A stretch of 64,000 bases of DNA from Bacteroidales bacterium (lineage in GTDB: Bacteria > Bacteroidota > Bacteroidia > Bacteroidales > UBA932): the NCBI GenBank assembly GCA_016286385.1, contig JAEESO010000012.1:1-64000 (forward strand), in the 5' to 3' direction. Under the pieces are notes generated by a model, which was given only the letters and a program-made list of their open reading frames with translations, was not told where the DNA came from and searched no databases. Both the position numbers and the translations under genes were made by a program. Positions 24,719 to 32,393 of this stretch are shown piece by piece; the stretch's first letter is position 1; every line of letters starts with the position of its first letter.

Positions 24719-27700
24719 TTAGAATCCAAGCTGCACTCCTATGGTCAGTGCTCTCTGTGTAGGGTAGGCGGCTACGCCTAAATGACCGAATTCGGGATCT
24801 ATGATTTTGATTTTGTCAATGCAGAAGATGTTATTTCCATTAATGAAAATGCGCAGGCTCTCAGCGCGGATCTTACTGCAGACCTTCTTGCTGAAATTGT
24901 AGCCTAATTCAGCTGTCTTGAGTTTCAGGTATGATGCGTCGCGCATATACAAGGTGTTGACCGTAAAGTTGTTCGTGGTCTTGTTGGAATGCGCCACAGG
25001 ATATTTCGCATTGGTGTTGTCGGCTCCTGGAATGAAGCGGTTGTCGAAATACTCGTGGTAAATGTTATAAGAAGGATAGGCAAGGGAGAACGGCCACATT
25101 CCCGTGCTGTCAAGCAATATGTTGGTATTGCCGGCACCCGTGAAGTTGAGGGTAAGGTCAAATCCCTTGTAGGCGAACGTCATGCCAAATCCGTACATGA
25201 TCTCCGGGATACGTCCAAGGCCGATGAAGCTGTAGTCATATGCGTTGATGACGTTGTCGCCGTTTAGGTCGGCATACCTGATATCACCTACGCCGTAGCT
25301 GTCGTCAAGTTCCTGCTTGGGGGCATTGTCAACTTCTTCCTGGGTTTGGAAAAGGCCGATGGCGGTAAGACCGTAAATCATGCCGGTAGAGCGCCCGCGG
25401 GTGTCCTGATAAGACCAGGTATGGTATGCGGTGTCGTCCTCCAGGACCTTGTTGCGGGCGAAGGTCATATTTGCGCGCAGGTTGTAATAGAAACCGCCGG
25501 CGGTGGTGTTTGAGAACTCGATGTTGGCATCGAATCCACGGTTTTCCATGATGCCGATATTCGCCCAAGGGGTATCGCCCCACTGTGCGCCAAGGATATT
25601 GGGAATCTGGGCTCTCTTGATGAGGATGTTGTCACGATACTCATAGAAGTAGTCGGCGCTCAGTTTGAGCTTGCCCTTGAACATTTCAAGGTCAAACCCT
25701 ACATCGGCCTTGCGGGAAACCTCCCATGTGGCTTTGGGAGAACCCATTGAAAGCTCTGCCGTTCCTCCGGTTGGTGTCTGGCTGTTGCCAAGGAGATACG
25801 GGTTGGCGTGCATGTTGACCGTTGACATGTAGTAGAAGCGCTCTGCGGAATTGGCGTCATTGCCCACAAGACCGTAGGACCCCCTGATTTTCAAGTGATT
25901 GATAGGGTTGTTTGCGCCCCAGAATTTCTCTCTTGAGGGCACCCAGCCGGCAGAGATGGCCGGGAAGAAACCGTAACGCAGGCCTTTTGCGAAGTTCTCC
26001 GAACCATTGTATCCGCAGTTGAACTCTATCAGGTATCTCATGTCATATGAATAGTTGAGACGTCCTGCGAATCCCTGACGGCGGTAAGGGAGACGCGCGG
26101 TAGAGTTACCGGCGGTAAGATCCACGTAATCACGGCGGTTGAACATGGCAAGCGCGCCTACGGAATGCTTGTTGAAGGTCCTGTTGTAATTAAGCCTTAC
26201 GTCGTAGTAGATAGCCCTGTTTGAAACCTGGGAGAAACTGAATGACATGGGCTGCTCCTCGAAGATGATATTGTATTTTCCTTCTCCGGTGACAGTGTCA
26301 TAACCCAGGAACTGTTTGGTGTCCGGCACCTTGCGGCGGAAGGCCTCATTATAATTATAATAGTCAAATGACAAGTTTGCATTGAGGGACAGGCCGGAAG
26401 TTATGAGCCTGCTGAGATCCCAGTTGAGGCTGGCGTTTGCCTGGGTGGTGACGCGGAATTGATCGGCATAACCATTGTTGGTGGCAAGGCTCCAGGGAGA
26501 CCTTTGTTCATAGGAGGTGGCGCGTCCTCCGAGTGAGCCGTCAGGGTTTACGACGGGATATGCAAGGGGGGATGTGATCTTCAGTGAATTGAAGATGTCT
26601 CCTGCGGGGGTTCCGGGATAGATTCTGTGCTCCATTATCTGGGAAAGACCCAGGGCAAGGGAGATGTCCCTTGTTACGTTGATATCCACGTTGGAGCGGA
26701 AGAAGTATCGCTGGGAAAGGGAGTTTGTCCTGTAGTTGTATTGAGGGTCTTCCTTGAGCAGGCCGTCCTGTGATGAGAATCCGAAGTTCACATAGTATCT
26801 TACAACTTCATTACCTCCGGAGACGGAGAGGTTGTTCATGGTCTGGAACGCATTCTTTTTCAGAATCATATTTGTCCAGTCATTGTTTGGATACATGTAT
26901 GGGTCTGAGCCGTCACGGAAAGACTCTATTTCTTCGTCTGACCACGGAATGATGTTGCCGTCCGTGGCGCAGGCCTCGTTCATGAGGGTGGCAAAATCTC
27001 CGGCATTGATGAAATTGTCAAATCTGAGTCCGTGAAGGTTGGTAGCCTCAAGCCTAAGTGTGATCTTGGGCTTACCCATGCTTCCTTTCCTTGTGTTGAT
27101 AAGGATAACGCCGTTAGCACCGCGCATACCATATACAGCCGTTGCAGAGGCGTCCTTGAGGACGGAGAAAGATTCAATGTCGCTTGCATCCACAAGATTG
27201 ATGTCTCGCTGGACACCATCTACAAGAACAAGGGGCGAGGCGGAAAGCCAGGTTCCAAGACCGCGGATAAGAAGCGTGGCGCCGTCATATCCGGGTTCTC
27301 CGCTTGTCTGGCGGGAGACTAGTCCTGGGACAACGCCGCCCAGGGCGTTGGAAAGATTGGGCGTTGCCTGATGTCTGAGCTCTTTTGCGTCCACCGTGGT
27401 AAGGGCTCCGGTGATTGTAGCCTTCTTCTGCGTTCCATAGCCGATTACTACAGCGTCTTCAAGGGAAGCGGTATCCTCTTCAAGAAAGATGTCTATGACT
27501 TTGCGCTTGGAGACCTTGATCACCTGCTCCTTGAAGCCGATGGAAGATGTGACTATCTCACATTCCTCGTTGTTCACACCAAGGACGAAATAACCGAAGG
27601 CGTCGGTTATGGTTCCGATGTTGGTAGCTTTCTGCATAACCGCCACACCTTCAAGCGGTTCCTTGCTTACGGCGTCATAGACATGTCCTGTGACCGTTAC

Positions 27701-27787
27701 CGTTTTTCTGCTGGAGTTCTGGGCGACGAGCGACAGACAGCAGGCAAAAGTCAACAGTACTGATGTAATCGTCTTAAAACTTTTCAT
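24719..27787 (-). CDS. SusC-family TonB-dependent transporter (pair 2)
   Basis: 1022 residues, signal peptide ending LVAQ (23). Carboxypeptidase-D regulatory-like domain (about 30-110), plug with GYGTQKKATITGAL and LVLVDGVQRDINLVD, barrel ending VQLGF. It is a paralog of SusC1 with long matching stretches (YRRQGFAGRLNYSY, NGSENFAKGLRYGFFPAISAGW). The two pairs probably take up related oligosaccharides, for instance of different length or branching. Its promoter is the clearest in the window and has a LacI-type operator between the two elements. Confidence 0.95.
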   Translation of the reverse strand: MKSFKTITSVLLTFACCLSLVAQNSSRKTVTVTGHVYDAVSKEPLEGVAVMQKATNIGTITDAFGYFVLGVNNEECEIVTSSIGFKEQVIKVSKRKVIDIFLEEDTASLEDAVVIGYGTQKKATITGALTTVDAKELRHQATPNLSNALGGVVPGLVSRQTSGEPGYDGATLLIRGLGTWLSASPLVLVDGVQRDINLVDASDIESFSVLKDASATAVYGMRGANGVILINTRKGSMGKPKITLRLEATNLHGLRFDNFINAGDFATLMNEACATDGNIIPWSDEEIESFRDGSDPYMYPNNDWTNMILKKNAFQTMNNLSVSGGNEVVRYYVNFGFSSQDGLLKEDPQYNYRTNSLSQRYFFRSNVDINVTRDISLALGLSQIMEHRIYPGTPAGDIFNSLKITSPLAYPVVNPDGSLGGRATSYEQRSPWSLATNNGYADQFRVTTQANASLNWDLSRLITSGLSLNANLSFDYYNYNEAFRRKVPDTKQFLGYDTVTGEGKYNIIFEEQPMSFSFSQVSNRAIYYDVRLNYNRTFNKHSVGALAMFNRRDYVDLTAGNSTARLPYRRQGFAGRLNYSYDMRYLIEFNCGYNGSENFAKGLRYGFFPAISAGWVPSREKFWGANNPINHLKIRGSYGLVGNDANSAERFYYMSTVNMHANPYLLGNSQTPTGGTAELSMGSPKATWEVSRKADVGFDLEMFKGKLKLSADYFYEYRDNILIKRAQIPNILGAQWGDTPWANIGIMENRGFDANIEFSNTTAGGFYYNLRANMTFARNKVLEDDTAYHTWSYQDTRGRSTGMIYGLTAIGLFQTQEEVDNAPKQELDDSYGVGDIRYADLNGDNVINAYDYSFIGLGRIPEIMYGFGMTFAYKGFDLTLNFTGAGNTNILLDSTGMWPFSLAYPSYNIYHEYFDNRFIPGADNTNAKYPVAHSNKTTNNFTVNTLYMRDASYLKLKTAELGYNFSKKVCSKIRAESLRIFINGNNIFCIDKIKIIDPEFGHLGVAAYPTQRALTIGVQLGF

Positions 27788-27827
27788 ACTAACAAGTGTT
27801 TGTAATTCATGCCGATAAGAATTTCAA

Positions 27828-27859
27828 CAAAGATATATAAACGTTTTAGCAAAAGCAAA
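27828..27859 (-). promoter_or_regulatory. Promoter of the susCD2 operon
   Basis: Minus strand: -33 TTTG (27859-27856), 20-bp spacer, -7 TATCTTTG (27835-27828). An exact match to the Bacteroidota consensus. The leader is about 35 nt. Confidence 0.75.
27835..27850. promoter_or_regulatory. Putative LacI-family operator E
   Basis: ATATAAACGTTTTAGC (reverse complement GCTAAAACGTTTATAT), central CG, between -33 and -7, in the same place as operator C. Confidence 0.65.
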
Positions 27860-27995
27860 GAAAAAATTTTTATTTGTTAGTTTTTATATCGAAAAACAAT
27901 AAAAACCCATCGTTTTAAGGATTCTTGGAGGCGTTTTTTAAAGCTTTGGAAACCGCAATTTGTCAGAAAAAATAAATAATGTGCATAAAAGTTTT

Positions 27996-28011
27996 GCTAA
28001 AATGATTTTGC
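27996..28011. promoter_or_regulatory. Putative LacI-family operator F
   Basis: GCTAAAATGATTTTGC, overlapping the -33 TTTG (28007-28010) of the plus-strand promoter. Confidence 0.6.
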
Positions 28012-28037
28012 AGTCTGATTTTGATTCTATATCTTTG
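28007..28037 (+). promoter_or_regulatory. Promoter of the DUF4185-like lipoprotein gene
   Basis: -33 TTTG (28007-28010), 19-bp spacer, -7 TATCTTTG (28030-28037). The leader is about 70 nt. Confidence 0.7.
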
Positions 28038-28116
28038 TGGAAAATTGGAATACTGTTAACGTGATACTGAAACAAGAAAATCAATCAAATACTCATTATT
28101 TCTAACACTTACAAAA

Positions 28117-30414
28117 ATGAAAACAAGAACACTTTTCATCCTAGCGGCGATCGCCATCCCGCTGGTCTCTTGTCAAAAGCCGGCAAACGACAATACTCCT
28201 GCCACGCCGGATTATCAGGAGATTACCTTCAATGTGAAGGCTGCATCAGTTGATGGCCTGGATCTGGGCTTCAGCGCAGGTGAGTCCATCTCCATCTTTG
28301 ATGGTAAGGCCAATCAGAAGTTCACGGCAACTTCCGCCACAGCTATCAAGGGAACGGCCAATGCAAAAGCAGAGGCATACGCGGCTCTTTATCCTTACAA
28401 CGCAGAATACAAGCGCACATCCGGTAAAGTGTCCGTAACAATTCCTTCCGCCCAGAGTCCTGACGCCGGAAAGATTGCAGCTAACGCCAACTTCCAGGTT
28501 GCATATGCCGCTTCTGCAACGGAAGAACTGAAATTCTCCTTTATGCCGGCAATTCTGAAGATGAACATTGCTGCAGATAAGAAAATCGTTTCTGTAACTA
28601 TCTTTGCCGACGGTAACGAGTCCCTTACCGGTACCTGCAACCTTGAACTTGCCGCCACTCCCAAATGCGAGAAAGTGGGTGAAGGTGCAAATAAGGTCAC
28701 AATTACCGGCACCGACATCAAGGGCGTTAATTATGCTGCCGTATTACCTGGAAACGTTTCCAGTTATACTGTTTCCTTAACTGCTGCGGATGACTATCAT
28801 GCCGATGTAAAGGTTTCCGGTGCCGAGCTTAAGAGCGGTGCCATTACAGACCTCGGTACATTCAGCTCATTTAACTGGGTCGAGCCCGTCAACCCCAATC
28901 CTACAAACGTTGTTGGTGCTGTCATCATGAAGGCTTCTTTCGAGACCGCCGACTTCAACCTTATCGGAGATGGTGGATTTGAGGATTACCCCAGAGACGG
29001 ATGGAAGTGGGAAAATTCCAATCACAATGAATCCCTTATCGATGGACATAATTCCCCGAAGGCTCTCCGTATGGAAAGGACCAGCCCGGATGGTATGACA
29101 AACCTTCGGCAGGCTGTCGTCTATAGGGAAACTACGGAGATTGGCGCTGGCTGGTGGGTTATTGAATTCGACGCCCGTGTATCAAAAGACAGCAATAAAG
29201 ATTTCTATTCCGGATTCTCCTTCAATGACGATTTAGGTTTCTGGTTCAGGGAAGTTACCGGAGGCGTAAAGGCTCCTTCACCGGAAGATGTCAAGGAGAA
29301 CGGAGAATGGTTCTTCAATGATGAACAGTGGCATCACTACGTATTTGATGATACCAACTATCCTACCCAGGCATGGGGCTTCGTTCACCTCGGCATGTGG
29401 GGAGATCCCAATGTCAATCCCTGCTGGTCTGAATATGACAACGTGGTGGTTTATCCCAAGGAGCTCGATATCCGTGGTATCTCAACGGCTCCCAAGGAAG
29501 CAAAGATCCTTGGATCAATTACCAATGCAACCTATGATCAGGTTGACGGCCTTGGCAAGATTGTGGCCTGGATGGATACTGACAATAAGGTCAAACTCGC
29601 GTTCTCAGATGTTGTCATAAACGGAACCCTTATTCCTACAGCTGTGGCAGAGACTGAGTCCACGGATCCCTCATCAATCCAGATCAGCAAGTTCTACAAG
29701 AGCGAAGGTGCCATTTCTGAGATCCTCCCTGTAGAGGAAGGTGAAATAGCCGTAGTCCCTGATGACGTCTTTGTCATGGATGGAAAGACATACATGCACT
29801 ATTACGGTATGACTGATTTCGATCCCAACTTCACGCTCAACTGGAAAACTGACAAATCGGGCTTCGTAGTTTCCGAAGACAATGGCAAAACCTGGGAAGC
29901 TGCTGCTAAAACCTGGGCAGCAAGTGCCTGGGCAGCCAATAATGACGGAAAATTCTCCAACGCCGCATTCGTAAACCGTGATGGTTATACCTATATGATT
30001 GGTTCACATGCAGGACGTGACAACTGGCTGTGGGGTAAATCTTATGCCGCCCGTGTTGCAGATGGCAAGGATGTCACAGACCCCGATGCCTATGACTATT
30101 TCAAGAACCCCGGCTGGACAGACGGTGGTGGAGAAGGGGCAATCAGGTTCAACCAGCATCTCCTTATGGGAGACCGCGGAACCTATGACCTTATCTGGAA
30201 TCCCAAGTTTGAGGTATACCAGCTGTTCTATCGTGCCGATGCCGCTGAGGGAATCGTTTATCGTGATTCCAAGGGTCCCGATGCAGATGGTAAGTGGAAC
30301 TGGTCCGGCGCCAAACTCCTCACCAAGGATGAAGATACCGGTGTTCTCGGAAGCATCTCGGTACTTAAGGTTGAAGAAGATGGGTCTGTAATCTTTGTGG
30401 GCTCAATCCTCTAG
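28117..30414 (+). CDS. Three-part surface lipoprotein: fimbrillin-like, CBM-like, DUF4185-like
   Basis: 765-residue lipoprotein, lipobox LVSC (Cys19). About 33-255 resembles fimbrillin-like (Mfa-like) domains, as in 56709-57665. About 265-450 looks like a carbohydrate-binding jelly roll (GGFEDYPRDGWKWEN, FDARVS, WSEYDNVVVYP). About 455-765 resembles a diverged DUF4185 propeller (HYYGMTDF, SEDNGKTWE, FVNRDGYTYMIGSHAGR). The TDLG and GDTF motifs of the two enzymes at 12363-15226 are absent, so it may bind rather than cut. It is read from its own promoter with operator F, and a perfect terminator follows. I infer a surface glycan-binding protein for D-arabinan. Confidence 0.75.
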   Translation: MKTRTLFILAAIAIPLVSCQKPANDNTPATPDYQEITFNVKAASVDGLDLGFSAGESISIFDGKANQKFTATSATAIKGTANAKAEAYAALYPYNAEYKRTSGKVSVTIPSAQSPDAGKIAANANFQVAYAASATEELKFSFMPAILKMNIAADKKIVSVTIFADGNESLTGTCNLELAATPKCEKVGEGANKVTITGTDIKGVNYAAVLPGNVSSYTVSLTAADDYHADVKVSGAELKSGAITDLGTFSSFNWVEPVNPNPTNVVGAVIMKASFETADFNLIGDGGFEDYPRDGWKWENSNHNESLIDGHNSPKALRMERTSPDGMTNLRQAVVYRETTEIGAGWWVIEFDARVSKDSNKDFYSGFSFNDDLGFWFREVTGGVKAPSPEDVKENGEWFFNDEQWHHYVFDDTNYPTQAWGFVHLGMWGDPNVNPCWSEYDNVVVYPKELDIRGISTAPKEAKILGSITNATYDQVDGLGKIVAWMDTDNKVKLAFSDVVINGTLIPTAVAETESTDPSSIQISKFYKSEGAISEILPVEEGEIAVVPDDVFVMDGKTYMHYYGMTDFDPNFTLNWKTDKSGFVVSEDNGKTWEAAAKTWAASAWAANNDGKFSNAAFVNRDGYTYMIGSHAGRDNWLWGKSYAARVADGKDVTDPDAYDYFKNPGWTDGGGEGAIRFNQHLLMGDRGTYDLIWNPKFEVYQLFYRADAAEGIVYRDSKGPDADGKWNWSGAKLLTKDEDTGVLGSISVLKVEEDGSVIFVGSIL

Positions 30415-30428
30415 AAACTATCAGGAAA

Positions 30429-30466
30429 GTTGCGCAGGCGCATTCGCGCGTCTGCGCAACTTTTTT
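30429..30466 (+). terminator. Intrinsic terminator abutting the CotH gene
   Basis: GTTGCGCAG pairs with CTGCGCAAC (inner GCGC/GCGC), followed by six T. It ends 6 bp before the next start codon, so downstream expression must come from read-through or from a promoter overlapping the T-run (TATATTTA at 30466-30473). Confidence 0.85.
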
Positions 30467-30472
30467 ATATTT

Positions 30473-32374
30473 ATGCTTCGTACTGTTCGTAAAATACTGA
30501 CAGTTTTATTATCGGTTCTTGCGGCGCTATCATGTGTCAGGAAAGATGAATTGGACAGTGGTCGCAATCCTTCTGCAAGACCATATAATTATACAAAACT
30601 GATTGACGCGGTCCAAGGCGGACTCTGGTATGAGAAAGCCGAAGACTTCGGTGATTACCTTGCTGTTTTCTTCGAGGACGGGACAGTTGTAAATATCCCC
30701 TACGACGAAGTAAAGACCATTGACGGAAACATTTTCGATGAGCCTAAGATTACCCGGGATAAAAACAGCCGGACATGGCTCAATAACCTTGTAAGGACAG
30801 GCCTGTATTTTGAGACTGCGGAGGATTCTGAATCATATCCTATCTGTATCTGGTATAATAAGGATTGTATCAAAATCTATCTCTGCAACGGTTCTGTAAT
30901 AACCCGCGGCGGCAACCCTAAAGAGGTTTTCAAGTCCTTCTCCATCCTTTCATCCGACAACAGAAACCTTTCAAAGGATATTATATGTACCATTGCAAAT
31001 GAGGAAATCAAGGGTACACGGCCGCAATTCTTTGACAATCTTCTTTTCCGCCCTCGTTTTGAGATAAGCGCCAGCAGTGTTTCGGTAAATGGAGAGCTGC
31101 AGATCAGCGGAGAGTCTGTTCAGGATTTTTCCCAGCCTGTAGTTTATGACGTTGAGCTGTTTGACGGTACTTCCGTGTCTTATACCGTCACGCTGGAATG
31201 CTATGGGAAATTCCCTTCCGTTTATATCACTACGGATAATAATCGGCCCGTAAATGATAAGGTGAATTACATCCCCGGATCAATCAGGGTGGAAGATCCG
31301 CTCAGGGAGCACTCTGACATAACTTGTTTTCAATCACGGATGAAAATCAGGGGAAGGGGTAACTCTACCTGGTCCTATTTCCCCAAAAAACCATATCGCA
31401 TCAAACTTGATGAAAAGTCAGAAGTACTTGGCCTCAAGTCTGACAAAGACTGGATAGTCCTTGCCAATTACAATGACAAATCTCTTCTGCGCAATGCCGT
31501 TGCCTTTGAACTCTCCCGAATATGCGGTTTTTCGTGGACTCCAAGCTTCTATCCGGTAGAACTGTATTTCAATAATCTGTATTTGGGGGTATACGATTTT
31601 GGGGAACACAAGGAAGTTGGCAAGAGTAAAGTGAATATAAACCCGGACGCCGGGGACGTGTATCTTGAGCTTGAGTGCTATCCCGATGAGCCGTACAATT
31701 TCTGGACATCAATGTCCGTACCTCTCACATATAAGGACCCTGACACCCCCAGCACGGAAGTGCGCATGGAGGTTGAGGGTTTCTTCCAGGCTTTTGAAAC
31801 GGCTCTGCAGTCGGACTATTTTGCCGATCCATACCGTGGATATGCCGCTTACATTGACATAAAGTCCTTCGTGGACAACTATATAATTCAGGAACTCACC
31901 AAAAACTATGACGGAAATCTCCATAAAAGTACGTTCTTCTCCAAAAAGAAGGGAGGAAAACTGGAGTTCTGTCATGTGTGGGATTTCGACCTTTCCATGG
32001 GCAACTGCAGCTTCTTTGGAAACATCCCCGGCGGAAACGGTCCGGAAGGTTTTTATGTAAAGGACTACGGTTTCCAGGGGTATGGCTGGGGATGGTATTA
32101 CCGTCTTTTCCAGGACCCCAATTTCCGCAAAAAGGTAAAGGATCGCTGGAACGAGCTAAAGCCCCAGTTGCAGACAATACCGGCTTTCATTGATGAAAAA
32201 GTCGCCTACCTTGATGAGGTTTCATACAATAATTTCAGGAGGTGGAATATTCTGGGAACCAATGTTTGGTCACAGGTGGTTGTCACGGGCTCATATGAGG
32301 GGGAAATAGCTTATTTGAAAGACTTTTACACAAAACGCCTGAAATGGCTTGACAAGGAAATAAATAAATGGTGA
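30473..32374 (+). CDS. CotH-family kinase-fold lipoprotein
   Basis: Start at 30473 (MLRTVRKIL), because upstream in-frame codons lie in the terminator; 633 residues, lipobox ALSC (Cys21). About 30-270 is an unassigned N-terminal part with immunoglobulin-like stretches. About 285-625 is the CotH domain: RGRGNSTWSYFPKKPYRIK, LDEKSEVLGLKSDKDW, GEHKEV, CHVWDFDLSMGN. CotH proteins have an atypical kinase fold; spore-coat CotH phosphorylates proteins. Their job in Bacteroidota glycan loci is not established. The GH116 gene follows 19 bp later. A second CotH is at 59310-60668. Confidence 0.8.
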   Translation: MLRTVRKILTVLLSVLAALSCVRKDELDSGRNPSARPYNYTKLIDAVQGGLWYEKAEDFGDYLAVFFEDGTVVNIPYDEVKTIDGNIFDEPKITRDKNSRTWLNNLVRTGLYFETAEDSESYPICIWYNKDCIKIYLCNGSVITRGGNPKEVFKSFSILSSDNRNLSKDIICTIANEEIKGTRPQFFDNLLFRPRFEISASSVSVNGELQISGESVQDFSQPVVYDVELFDGTSVSYTVTLECYGKFPSVYITTDNNRPVNDKVNYIPGSIRVEDPLREHSDITCFQSRMKIRGRGNSTWSYFPKKPYRIKLDEKSEVLGLKSDKDWIVLANYNDKSLLRNAVAFELSRICGFSWTPSFYPVELYFNNLYLGVYDFGEHKEVGKSKVNINPDAGDVYLELECYPDEPYNFWTSMSVPLTYKDPDTPSTEVRMEVEGFFQAFETALQSDYFADPYRGYAAYIDIKSFVDNYIIQELTKNYDGNLHKSTFFSKKKGGKLEFCHVWDFDLSMGNCSFFGNIPGGNGPEGFYVKDYGFQGYGWGWYYRLFQDPNFRKKVKDRWNELKPQLQTIPAFIDEKVAYLDEVSYNNFRRWNILGTNVWSQVVVTGSYEGEIAYLKDFYTKRLKWLDKEINKW

Positions 32375-32393
32375 ACTAACATAACGGCATCAT

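Larger units (their letters stand above)
27788..28116. other. 329-bp AT-rich divergent control region
   Basis: Holds the susC2 promoter with operator E on the minus strand and the promoter with operator F for the plus-strand lipoprotein gene. About 140 bp of A/T-rich sequence with poly-A and poly-T runs separates them. No ORF is supported here. Confidence 0.6.
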
